Source of the DNA: Gonocerus acuteangulatus
Taxonomy: Eukaryota > Arthropoda > Insecta > Hemiptera > Coreidae
Direction of reading: 5' to 3'
NCBI GenBank assembly: GCA_946811695.1
Contig: OX328131.1
Span: forward strand, 7,388,826-7,452,825
Length of the DNA stretch: 64,000 nt
The notes under the pieces are model-generated. The model made no database searches. It saw nothing but the letters and a program-made list of their open reading frames with translations, and was not told where the DNA came from. The position numbers and the translations under genes were made by a program. Below are positions 56,601 through 64,000 of the stretch, piece after piece (the first letter of the stretch is position 1; every line of letters begins with the position of its first letter).

Positions 56601-59355
56601 GGGTTTACCGAATTACTTTGATTTGGTTGTAAATTATACGAAGAGCTTAAAAACTATCAAAAATGAAGTGGCAATTAATAATCATAAGAAAAAATTCATC
56701 TATGATTTAGACCGTCGGATAATAAACGCAAACTATATTCTGAATAGAAAAGCTGTTCCAGAAATCAGAAATATATTTGAAAAAATTGAAACCAAAATTC
56801 GACTATTGATTAATGAATCTCTAAATATGGCTCAAGAAAGAGAAGAAGAAAAAGAAGTCTTCTATAAAAAGCAGAAACAATTGGAAGAGTCTTTAATTCT
56901 AAGGATGATACTTGGGCCTATCAATATGATTGCAGAATATTTGGGGTTTCTTGCTACTGCAAGTCGTCGTATCATACAAGTAATAAATAGACAAATAGAC
57001 ATTTCTGAAACATTGAATTTGGGCGTAAATAGTTCAAAAAAGCAATCTTCGGGACCGTTTTTAGTCACTCTATATTCGATTTCAGAGAAAGTTTTACGGA
57101 AAGGTAATGACGCAGAGAAAAACAACTCAAGACTTTTAGCTACACAGTTATCCGATGTTGGTTCAGTTTTGTTTAAATACTTAGGATTGGGGTATTCGAC
57201 TGAGTTAACATCGACTTATAAGAGAATTGAAGAAATTAAACGAGAGTTGGAAAAAACTATAGAAAATAAAATAGACATTGTCCCAAACTCTGTGGAAGAA
57301 TTCAGAAAAGAGGTTTCTGAAAAGTTAGTAAATCCTAAAGCATTACTTCATAATAAGGAACTAGCTGGAAATGAAGATTTGAAAAAAGACCTAAACATTA
57401 TCCAACAAATTATTAACATAACTGATATTTCTCCAGATTTATATAAGAATATTCGAGGTGACCAAGTCCGGCTTCAATTTGTCGGGGAAACATTGAAAAG
57501 TATAAAAGAAAAGAAGAAAACACTCCAAGGATTTGAAACAAACATTTATAATATCATAATTTCAAAATGCAAAGAATTAAGATCTACTTTTGAAAATTTT
57601 AAAAGCAGTTTGTCTATTAACGCCAGCTATGAGCTGGAAATTACAAAATGGGGAATACAAAGGACAATAAAAGATATAAAATTTGAAATTCAAAAAATGC
57701 AAAATGCATTTGATGTTGGAGAAGACGTTTCACAATGTTTGGAAAAATTAATTGAAGCCACATATTACTTAATTAACATTTATGATCTTCTACGAGATTA
57801 TAGAGACAAGGCTGAACTTGCTGCTTATGTCACTCATGTAAGTTCTAAAGTAGGTACAAGCATTAAAATATCTAACCATGAATTAGAAAGTGCAATGAAA
57901 GAATTAGATTCAATAATAATGTCCAATCTAGTTTTGGAAGAGTATAACAAGGCTATTGGAGCATTTATACAGGACATATTTCCTTTTGGACATATGTTCA
58001 TAGATCAATACACCTTACGTCCTTCCGTCCATTTAGTCAATGAAACAGAGACTTTTATTCACATGGCTGTGCAAAACATCGAACATTTACAAACGATCAT
58101 AAGTTCCTCGTTATCTATTTATGAATATGACAAAAACCTGCACAAAAATATAAAATTCACAAGTAAAACCGTACATTCATCGCCATTTTATGTCTGGAAA
58201 AATACAGATTTTAAAAAAACAATAAAGAAATTGTTGAACGGACGAGAAGTAATAATGAAAGCAGATGTAATGAAAGGTAGTTTGAAGAATGCGGTGAAAT
58301 TCAAGTCTATAGGGCTTTATTTTAAGGCTTCAAATGAAACCATTCAAAACAATTTAGATGAAGATTTGCAACATTTTCACCTAAGAATGACACATTTAGG
58401 CAACAACTTTTTCAAATGTGGTGACAAATATTATATTATCAACAGTGAGCCGATGACATTTCTGTTTCACACGACGAAGGACCAAGAAGGTGAACCCGTG
58501 GATCATAATATGGTTTACAAAAAGGTAAAATCCAATGATTACATGCTAAGTCCATATACACTCTGGAGCATTCAATTTTACAGCAAAACGTTCAATCATA
58601 ACTCTCTTGAAAAATATCAAAATGAAGCAATGGATTTAGAATTAGAAGGCTTAGGTGAATACATAGATGAAGATGTAGTGGATGTAAAAGTGTGCAATGA
58701 ACAGCTGGAAGAATATTACACAGTTGATGAGAGTTTAATGGAAGATTCTGATGATGGTGCAATACCGGAGAATTATGGGAGGATGCGAAGAGATGTACAC
58801 ATCCAGCCTATGACAAATGGTGGGACCAAATCTATCAAGCCATCTCTTTTAAACAGTATGTTCGCATCAATATTTGCCAGACTCAGTATTCTAAATCCAT
58901 TCAATAAGTTCAGTCATTGGCATGAAGGTCTTTCTCAGAAGAATGAAAACGATTTCAGTTCGGACAACCTTTGGGTCAATCCCGAACTATTGATCAGTGA
59001 GAAAACTGGACTAAATGATTTTATTGACAATACTTCTTTGATGTCCTCCAATAATTTAGTACTATGGAACTTAATTTTAAGAAAATATATCAGGAAACCA
59101 CAAGAACACTCTTATTTAAAAGCAATTCAATTGGACAATTTTGAAAATATGTCAGAAATTAGTCAGAGCATTGCTTATAGTTATTATGCTCCATCAAATG
59201 GTAACAGAGTTAAAGCTGAACATTACCACCAAGAAAAACTCTCAAATCATATTGAGTGTCCCCCTAAGTCAGTAGAATATTTCATTGGTCATAAATTTGA
59301 GCCTTGTCCAATAATAACTGACAACAACATGCTTTTTGTAAATGGAGGTCATTGA
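53656..59355 (+). CDS. Giant P-loop GTPase-like protein with glycine-rich centre, 1899 residues
   Basis: One uninterrupted frame. The ATG has A at -3 and G at +4, with an in-frame TAG upstream. Residues about 39-195 form a P-loop GTPase-like domain: Walker A GNTGAGKS (46-53), T/S switch at 91-92, DSPGF (114-118) and TKVE (190-193) in place of NKxD. Residues about 200-610 are mainly helical. Residues about 618-841 alternate short strands with glycine blocks (GMDGLRGLPGGNAG, NGGRGGPGQEGSNGGPGRRG, GGDGGDGGVGGLGG, GEGKGGKGG-like, GDPGKDGVGG). Residues about 1050-1340 are charged and helical, with a hydrophobic stretch at 1083-1105 (RMILGPINMIAEYLGFLATA). An acidic segment (1660-1708) precedes RMRR at 1709-1712 and a 187-residue tail ending in a Cys-containing CPPK...EPCP region. 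There is no signal peptide. The G domain suggests membrane or polymer-forming GTPases (IMAP/septin-like), as inference only. I do not recognise the full-length family. The lack of introns could mean retrocopy, transfer or a native single-exon gene. Confidence 0.95.
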   Translation: MALNTTDSKKGSNRKPEEVRSVFELLKSGDENIKISKHKEIVLILGNTGAGKSTLTHFIAGNNDNLISKEIDPDSEEFIIEDTNNKVSGRSTIISKTLYPELVFDTETKTAFYDSPGFIDTRSPAHDISATYFIKKVINFSNKVKLIFVVNHTSVRKGVDRNDFITLVRHAANLINDMDKFKNSIALVVTKVENTYARRQGELKPDKTVIKSIVDFLHIVKEDINHLATSSSSTPDNNEFYIKALKFIDILLEYDGKSYKRIALFRRPDESGPLSQIKLLQDGKTILKNMIHKNIFFAQIDTGDFGYSISEGSKNYINDLGDEINKSISSELALIGEGIKKYFHVEENHATDISKLYEKFESGIDILSKVKVEKSSNVKEFIRDIIKSINDLNINIPKGNFANILNYLSYLEFLSDVSKKSINNPLHWEQGLSGIEEYFKESHKWYKFLINFFEWSSDYSVQQNIIKYRAQANNIMEQFNIDKHDTIDLTKTDLSLLLEEISTSSNEHDIKNAYNTIKDLKVSQIRLKVLRKVLSYTFDHTMQISCKQNNTLTVKGHYIKFSDINWENQCPEKIKFVEILAMNKVFLNIDIDKTGENVQMSIIAPIWHVIGEREIVLDGKPGDSQMKERNGYYEGERGMDGLRGLPGGNAGNFFGIAGSVVGSRLHILVNGGRGGPGQEGSNGGPGRRGEDGLNILDFDILQYCSEPDDNPKSKELKCKQRSPREDDMFSRKFYYILHGTKAKRGGDGGDGGVGGLGGHKGMVVMVDMSKSNKILIANHHGDIGDEGKGGKGGSAAENGYSRTIDCEIAWSGNVRSCKNIELIPDGYGSAGDPGKDGVGGSMFCIFDYLVNLQIDQEIIKPSFIINSFKNYIIENLSNLVQESISITFLNKFDSLKNVTDLYDTLGLVNELQILENNFYNIADKRSLRSFYESLLKRIDMYSMKPRITENTLEYKKILTNLYAATLSKLCFTGINTKSYMLLGLPNYFDLVVNYTKSLKTIKNEVAINNHKKKFIYDLDRRIINANYILNRKAVPEIRNIFEKIETKIRLLINESLNMAQEREEEKEVFYKKQKQLEESLILRMILGPINMIAEYLGFLATASRRIIQVINRQIDISETLNLGVNSSKKQSSGPFLVTLYSISEKVLRKGNDAEKNNSRLLATQLSDVGSVLFKYLGLGYSTELTSTYKRIEEIKRELEKTIENKIDIVPNSVEEFRKEVSEKLVNPKALLHNKELAGNEDLKKDLNIIQQIINITDISPDLYKNIRGDQVRLQFVGETLKSIKEKKKTLQGFETNIYNIIISKCKELRSTFENFKSSLSINASYELEITKWGIQRTIKDIKFEIQKMQNAFDVGEDVSQCLEKLIEATYYLINIYDLLRDYRDKAELAAYVTHVSSKVGTSIKISNHELESAMKELDSIIMSNLVLEEYNKAIGAFIQDIFPFGHMFIDQYTLRPSVHLVNETETFIHMAVQNIEHLQTIISSSLSIYEYDKNLHKNIKFTSKTVHSSPFYVWKNTDFKKTIKKLLNGREVIMKADVMKGSLKNAVKFKSIGLYFKASNETIQNNLDEDLQHFHLRMTHLGNNFFKCGDKYYIINSEPMTFLFHTTKDQEGEPVDHNMVYKKVKSNDYMLSPYTLWSIQFYSKTFNHNSLEKYQNEAMDLELEGLGEYIDEDVVDVKVCNEQLEEYYTVDESLMEDSDDGAIPENYGRMRRDVHIQPMTNGGTKSIKPSLLNSMFASIFARLSILNPFNKFSHWHEGLSQKNENDFSSDNLWVNPELLISEKTGLNDFIDNTSLMSSNNLVLWNLILRKYIRKPQEHSYLKAIQLDNFENMSEISQSIAYSYYAPSNGNRVKAEHYHQEKLSNHIECPPKSVEYFIGHKFEPCPIITDNNMLFVNGGH

Positions 59356-59848
59356 AGAGAATTAACTAAATTAAAAAATCAAAAAAAAAAAATCGTGCTA
59401 AACACCTACACCTCATTCCTACAAAAGAAAAATATTTCAAAAATATGGGAAGAAAATAGTGCATTTTAATCATTATTTGGAAGTATTTCGGTCCTTAAGG
59501 GTTTATACAACCTTGTAAGATCAAAATCAAATTCATTTTCCCCAATTTAAATGAATCAATATTTTTGAATCAGTTATGTAATCAGATTTATATGGGAAGT
59601 TAAAGTTTACAAAAAAAAAAAAAAAAAAAAAAAAAATGTTTTAATTCTTCTAACACAAAATCGTGGCACTGTATCTGACGAATGGAAACCCTCGTTTTTC
59701 TTAGGCCATAGTTTGTAGGCGGCAATGTTTAATCTAGAAAAAAAAAAAAAAAAAACTAACATTATTTTGAAAGAAGAAGGTAAAATCTAGCAAAGTAGAT
59801 AGAATTTTTAAGAAATATTCATTTTTTAATGGCGAATAATTATTCAGA
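59356..59848. other. 3' flank of the giant gene, three A-tracts
   Basis: A-runs lie at 59381-59392, 59611-59635 and 59739-59755. No AATAAA close to the stop was found, and no other gene. Confidence 0.4.
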
Positions 59849-59883
59849 ATTAGCTGTTACCCGGTGTGCAATGCTACACCTAC
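59849..59883 (+). repeat. TAGCTGTTACCCGG repeat unit, interrupted
   Basis: TTAGCTGTTACCCGGTGTGC and CTACACCTAC match the unit repeated at 61428-61490 and 62510-62625. The LTR element is inserted in or beside it. Confidence 0.6.
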
Positions 59884-59950
59884 TGTTATGGAATTTATAA
59901 TGTGATTGTGTTGTGTTTGTTTCATAAAAATATATTTCATTAATATAACA
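59884..59950 (+). repeat. 5' LTR, 67 bp
   Basis: Starts TGTTATGGAATTTATAATGT and ends TAATATAACA. It is identical to 61331-61397 and unusually short for an LTR. Confidence 0.92.
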
Positions 59951-59971
59951 TGGCGCTGCGGGTATAGAGCC
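59951..59971 (+). promoter_or_regulatory. Primer-binding site
   Basis: TGG directly follows the LTR, complementary to a tRNA CCA end. TGGCGCTGCGG resembles the TGGCGC starts used by several insect gypsy elements. The exact tRNA is unresolved. Confidence 0.6.
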
Positions 59972-59979
59972 AACTGAAG

Positions 59980-61158
59980 ATGGAGTTCAATAAGCCTGGT
60001 AAGTTGAGAACTGATGGAAGTCTCAGTGAAAACTTCCATGAATTCAGGGAAGAAGTTTTAAATTATTTCGAAGCCATTGAGAATGGGAAGAAATCACGAG
60101 CTGTACAAGTCGCCCGACTGAAGAACTTGATAGGCCCTGAAGGTATGAAGTTGTACCGAGCTATCACAGACATAAATCCAGAAGAAGAATCCGTGGAGTC
60201 TATATTAATGATATTAGAGCGACATTGCATACACAAGAAAAATGAAACCATGGCTGTGTTTGCATTTTTTAATAGAAAACAGCGAATCGGTGAGCCATTT
60301 GAAACCTTCTTTATGGATCTCAAATCATTAGCAAAGAATTGTGATTTCAAGGATCAAGCAGAAAAACTGCTTAAGGCACAAATTGTTTTAGGCATCCAGT
60401 CCGAATCGCTGAAGGAAAAACTTTTGAGGGAGTCAATCTCATTAGAAAAAATCATCGCCTGCTGCAAATCATGGGAATTGGCAAGGAAAAATATGGATAC
60501 ACTACCGAAGGAAGTCACAAATGTGTCACTGGATGAAGTGAAACGGGAGAATGCTCCACCCTGGAGAGCCAGACCACGCCAATCGCCAAACCAGAAGAAG
60601 ATGACACAGTGCCCTAGGTGCGGGAGAGACGAGCATGCTGAAGTTGCTGACTGCCCAGCAAGATATAGGACCTGTTTCAGGTGTTGTAGAAGAGGCCACT
60701 ATTCCAGAGTCTGCAGGTCTGTCCGAACCTTCCAGCAGCCACTCAGTAGGAGAGGAGGCAGAGTTCACGAGGCGAGGACCACCGGCGAAGACAGCAGTCA
60801 CCAGAGCGATGATGAAGCCCACTACACAGTGAGTTCTGTATGCAATATAGGAGGTAAAACGGGGCAAAAATCTTGGTTTTGTGATATTTTGGTGAACGGG
60901 GGGTCTAAAATTTCTTTTAAACTAGACACTGGATCAGAGGTCGACATTTTACCTCTAAAGTTTATTAAAAAATTAGGGATCGAAAATAAATTAGTTAAAT
61001 CTCCCGTGAAGCTAGAGGCCTATGGGGGATTTTGTATAAAACCAATAGGAGAGGTTATATCGAAGGTTCAACCAGCTAATAAATCGATTGCTAAGGAGGT
61101 TAAATTTATTGTAATAGAAAGCAATGCTACTCCACTGCTGGGTTTGAAAACGTGTTGA
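59980..61158 (+). CDS. Gag and protease polyprotein of the gypsy-type element
   Basis: The frame has 392 codons. Residues about 1-190 are an alpha-helical Gag capsid-like region (FFNRKQRIGEPFETFFMDLK). Two zinc knuckles follow: C211-x2-C214-x4-H219-x5-C225 and canonical C232-x2-C235-x4-H240-x4-C245. A retropepsin domain has the catalytic LDTGSEVDILP (Asp316) and ends PLLGLKTC. The stop at 61156-61158 results from a +1 shift: the next frame continues DLGLISRINEVKNNIKSK, the usual link to reverse transcriptase, before the deletion. The Gag could assemble and be processed, but reverse transcription would need enzymes from another element. This is known family biology, not shown here. Confidence 0.9.
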   Translation: MEFNKPGKLRTDGSLSENFHEFREEVLNYFEAIENGKKSRAVQVARLKNLIGPEGMKLYRAITDINPEEESVESILMILERHCIHKKNETMAVFAFFNRKQRIGEPFETFFMDLKSLAKNCDFKDQAEKLLKAQIVLGIQSESLKEKLLRESISLEKIIACCKSWELARKNMDTLPKEVTNVSLDEVKRENAPPWRARPRQSPNQKKMTQCPRCGRDEHAEVADCPARYRTCFRCCRRGHYSRVCRSVRTFQQPLSRRGGRVHEARTTGEDSSHQSDDEAHYTVSSVCNIGGKTGQKSWFCDILVNGGSKISFKLDTGSEVDILPLKFIKKLGIENKLVKSPVKLEAYGGFCIKPIGEVISKVQPANKSIAKEVKFIVIESNATPLLGLKTC

Positions 61159-61330
61159 TCTAGGTTTGATATCCCGAATTAATGAGGTTAAAAATAATAT
61201 TAAAAGTAAAGAAACGCCCGGAACCTCGGTCATACCTAGTTAGATTACAGGATGGTCGTATACATCAAAGAAATATTATTCACCTAAAACCTTTTGTTCC
61301 TAGGGGAGGTGTCTAGCTTGAAGGGCGAGA

Positions 61331-61397
61331 TGTTATGGAATTTATAATGTGATTGTGTTGTGTTTGTTTCATAAAAATATATTTCATTAATATAACA
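61331..61397 (+). repeat. 3' LTR, 67 bp
   Basis: Identical over all 67 bases to the 5' LTR at 59884-59950. The flanking bases (CTAC on the left, TATA on the right) do not form a clear target duplication. Confidence 0.92.
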
Positions 61398-61494
61398 TAT
61401 AATATAACATATAATATATTAAATAGCTGTCGCCTGGCGTGCCATGCTACACATGCTTCATATTAAATAGTTGTAACCCGGCTTCCATGGTGGA

Positions 61495-63096
61495 AAGGTT
61501 GAGGTTTTAGCTTTAGATGCGAAGCCCTTAAAATAAATAAATATTATATTTTAAAAAACAATAAAAATTAAGAATATAGTTTCAGTTATAGGTTATTACA
61601 ACTTGTAACTAATCATAACCTTATATAAATGGTTCATTTTTATTGCTATTTTTTAATAAATATTTATTATGGACCACATATTTTTTCTTTAAAAAAATTA
61701 AACACACGGAGTTTGGTTTGGATTTTCTTTAAAACAGTATTGCAATTAAATGATTTGGAGTCATTTAATTGTAATACCATTTTAAAAAAAGGGTACTTTT
61801 TTAAATAAGTATAATTCTTAAAATAGGGGTACTTTTTAAAATAAGTATACTTTTTAAAATAAGGGTTAATTTATTTTGATGAATAGGTGAAGGGTATTAA
61901 TTTATAATACCAACCAAGGTGAGGAATAACCCTTCAAAGCTCAAAAAAAATACTTTTATTATATCATCGCAACGTTTTGGACTATCCGACCATCTTCAGG
62001 AGATCTAAAATAGTATGTTAATTACTAAATACTGCAGAAAATAAGCTTTACACAACACTATATAAGTTACCATTAACAAGATATTATATCATCTTCAAAC
62101 AATTAATAAATTTTATTTTCTTAATTTTAAACTCACCATGTCCTGTCAATAAATAATGTTGCATTAAAACATCATAAATTCAATAAAAATGATTCCTAAA
62201 AGGAACCAAGTCAATGAATATAAATTAAAACATTCATTATCTCACAGCCATATTAGAAGACCTTATCAACATACTTAGGCCTATTATATTTTTGTATAAC
62301 TAAATTTACATTAAAATATTAAATTTCAATTGATTAAAATGTATGATAATTTATGTATGACATATCACAGATATTTTGATTAATCATTACTTAACATTAT
62401 TTTTATTAAAATATTTAATATAAAATACACTGAGGTATGTAACCAAGGTATTTAAACTATGAAAGGAAACTATTACAATGTCATCAGAAACTAATTTTAT
62501 TAAGTACTAGCTGTTACCCGGTGTGCAATGCTACACCTACTTTATATTAAATATCTGTAGCCGGGCTTACCATGCTACACATGCTTCATATTAAATAGTT
62601 GTAACCCAGCTTCCATGGTACGCCTACTTTATATTATATATTTAAAAAAATGAATGATTATATTATATTGGTCCAAATTATGAGAATATAAGATAATAAA
62701 TTGAGAGCTCGGCTGAAAAAGTTATTTTCCATTTTTTTTTTAGAGAAAGTGGGGTGGAAATTAAATTGATCCTTATTTTTTAAAAAGTACCCTTACTTTT
62801 AAAATGGTATTACAATTAAGTGATTCCAAATAATTTAATTGCAATACCGTTTTAAAGAAAATCCAAACCAAACTCCCTGTGTTTACTTTTTTTAAAGAAA
62901 AAAAAATATGTGGTCCATAAATAAATATTCATAAAAAATAGCAATACAAATGAGGCATTTAATTAAGGTTATGATTAGTTATAAGTTGTCATAACCTACA
63001 ACTGAAACTATATTCTTTATTTTCATTGATTTTTTTTTTAAATATAATATTTATTTATTTTAAGGGCTTCACATCTAAAGCTAAAACCTCAACCTT
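61495..63096. repeat. 1.6-kb inverted-repeat structure, arms about 300 bp
   Basis: Left arm 61495-61797 and right arm 62783-63096 are inverted copies (AAGGTTGAGGTTTTAGCTTT, TTTCAGTTRTAGGTTATKAC, TGGACCACATATTTTTT, GTTTGGTTTGGATTTTCTTT). Each arm has its own palindrome (GTATTGCAATTAAATGA and inverse). The spacer holds a Penelope-like phrase near 61970 (CGCAACGTTTTGGACTATCC) and three TAGCTGTTACCCGG units (62510-62625). It is non-coding. Confidence 0.8.
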
Positions 63097-63399
63097 GCGC
63101 AAATATAATATTAATATGTTATATTGTTTACCTGTTCATGTAATAATCCGTAACTGAGTTTTTTTTATGAATGAAAAAGTAGGTAAGTCGTGCAGGGTTT
63201 ATGTTATGTATGCCAAAAGGAAAGTTTTAAAAACATAGTTTGTTGTTTCAAATACACTTTCACATCTTTTTGTTCACATTTTTTTCCTTTCTATTAAAGC
63301 TTCTGTTTCAAATTTTATGGTTCATGCACTCTTCTATAAGGATCATAGGAAATAGGGGCCTCTAAGAATAAAAACAAATTTAAGATATTTTTCTTGCAG

Positions 63400-63515
63400 T
63401 TATGGACAACAATGAATTAAAGGTTTTTGGGAATTTCAATAACGACATTGACTTGGCGAGCAACAATATTTTTACCAGAATTGCAACCGTATTTAAACAT
63501 TTAGTCCAAGAGCTG
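63400..63515 (+). CDS. Candidate coding exon of an unrecognised plus-strand gene
   Basis: Acceptor TATTTTTCTTGCAG ends at 63399, and a donor follows CAAGAGCTG with GTAACA at 63516. After two bases the frame is open throughout: MDNNELKVFGNFNNDIDLAS then NNIFTRIATVFKHLVQEL (38 residues). The ATG at 63402 may be the start, or the exon may be internal in phase 1. The composition is protein-like and unlike the surrounding AT-rich noise. The next exon would lie beyond the window. No family recognised. Confidence 0.4.
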
Positions 63516-64000
63516 GTAACACACTTTTCAAGTGTTTTATGTGCCTTGAAATTGTCGTATAGTGGGTCTCTAGTGTAGATAAAAAGTTAAGTATATGGTT
63601 GCTGGACATACCTTGAAACACCAGGTACTGCGCATGGTAATCAGTAACAAACTATGGGCCAAAAATAGTGTTTTATTCAGAAGCCATAAGTGTTCAATGT
63701 AAAATTAAGGCAATTCTATAATGAATAATATATAAGGCAGACACTTTTAAGTGGGATACATATAAAAAAAAAAAAAAAAACCGAAGTGGGTTTTTTGTAA
63801 TATTAAATGAAGTCTCTTCTTCACACTGCTATTTAAACACCATAATTGAAAATAATTACAAAAGGGCAGACACTTTTTGTGAGGTTTAGTAATCAGCAAA
63901 CATGAAAATAAATTCAGCCGATGATAGACTGCAATACACTGTGTGTAACCGTAAGAGTGAGTGAGAGCACCAATCATCTGGACAGGACAGTTGTGGCTGT
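63516..64000. other. Right edge, probable intron
   Basis: It follows the candidate exon at 63400-63515. It includes an A-run at 63765-63780 and two GGCAGACACTTTT words (63735 and 63865). No further exon seen. Confidence 0.3.

Larger units (their letters stand above)
59884..61397 (+). mobile_element. Internally deleted Ty3/gypsy-type LTR retrotransposon
   Basis: Two identical 67-bp LTRs, TGTTATGG...ATATAACA, bound 1380 bases. The primer-binding site TGGCGCTGCGGGTATAGAGC begins immediately after the left LTR, and a purine-rich AGGGGAGG/GAAGGGCGAGA tract precedes the right LTR. Gag and protease are intact, but reverse transcriptase, RNase H and the integrase core are gone. Only the last about 30 integrase codons remain before the right LTR (LVRLQDGRIHQRN, IIHLKPFVPRGGV). 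Confidence 0.92.

Noticed and set aside
53656..59355. Calling the giant protein a collagen
   Set aside because: The glycine blocks are short and irregular (GG-x and G-x-x mixed) and form about 12% of the protein. There is no signal peptide and no collagen C-propeptide.
59880..61401. Target-site duplication of the LTR element
   Set aside because: CTAC and TATA do not match. The right flank is a TATAATATAACA repeat that may have obscured it, so no duplication is claimed.

Overview
The window looks like repeat-rich nuclear DNA of an arthropod, most probably an insect. It is AT-rich and has phase-consistent GT-AG introns, AATAAA signals and (TA)n microsatellites. Its transposons are typical of insects: Tigger/pogo, mariner, TTAA-target and hAT-like foldback elements, Penelope, non-LTR and Ty3/gypsy retroelements, and a tRNA-derived SINE. 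I cannot name the species, and nothing suggests bacterial or organellar DNA.

Host genes are few. A plus-strand terminal exon (1233-1514) ends a gene I do not recognise. A minus-strand four-exon gene (7800-2881) encodes a 203-residue SAM-domain protein with a C-terminal membrane anchor, resembling the C-terminal half of GASZ/ASZ1. A minus-strand three-exon gene (18924-13065) encodes a secreted CUB-domain protein of 311 residues with a mucin-like Pro/Thr tail. I built both models from splice sites, and every junction keeps phase. A further candidate exon lies at 63400-63515. The main gene is 53656-59355, an uninterrupted 1899-codon frame. It has an N-terminal P-loop GTPase-like domain, glycine-rich (collagen/polyglycine-like) blocks in the middle, long helical regions, an acidic linker, an R-x-R-R dibasic site and a C-terminal tail. 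I recognise no described family for the whole architecture, and it is the best candidate here for something new.

Repeats fill the rest. One non-autonomous family recurs more than fifteen times. One end is GTCCGACTCGCAGGAACTGC, followed by an internal TTAGCGCGGTTCC. The other end is a GGTTCCTCCC/GGGAGGAACC hairpin closing with the inverted copy GGAACCGCGCTAA, and a (TA)n tract lies near that end. It inserts into A-runs. This matches the asymmetric-inverted-repeat design of Helentron-derived HINE elements; below it is called the hairpin family. Several copies split a Penelope reverse transcriptase (about 32.5-37.7 kb), and one carries eight tandem copies of the hairpin end (1685-2036). Other nested structures are a Tigger element (9275-11505) inside a TTAA-flanked element (8957-11985), and three foldback elements with 8-bp target duplications (8028-8743, 13920-14504, 15198-15924).

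From 42061 to 52621 lies a 59-bp satellite array of exactly 179 unit lengths with higher-order structure, ending about 1 kb before the giant gene. Downstream of that gene are an internally deleted Ty3/gypsy element with identical 67-bp LTRs (59884-61397) and a 1.6-kb inverted-repeat structure (61495-63096).
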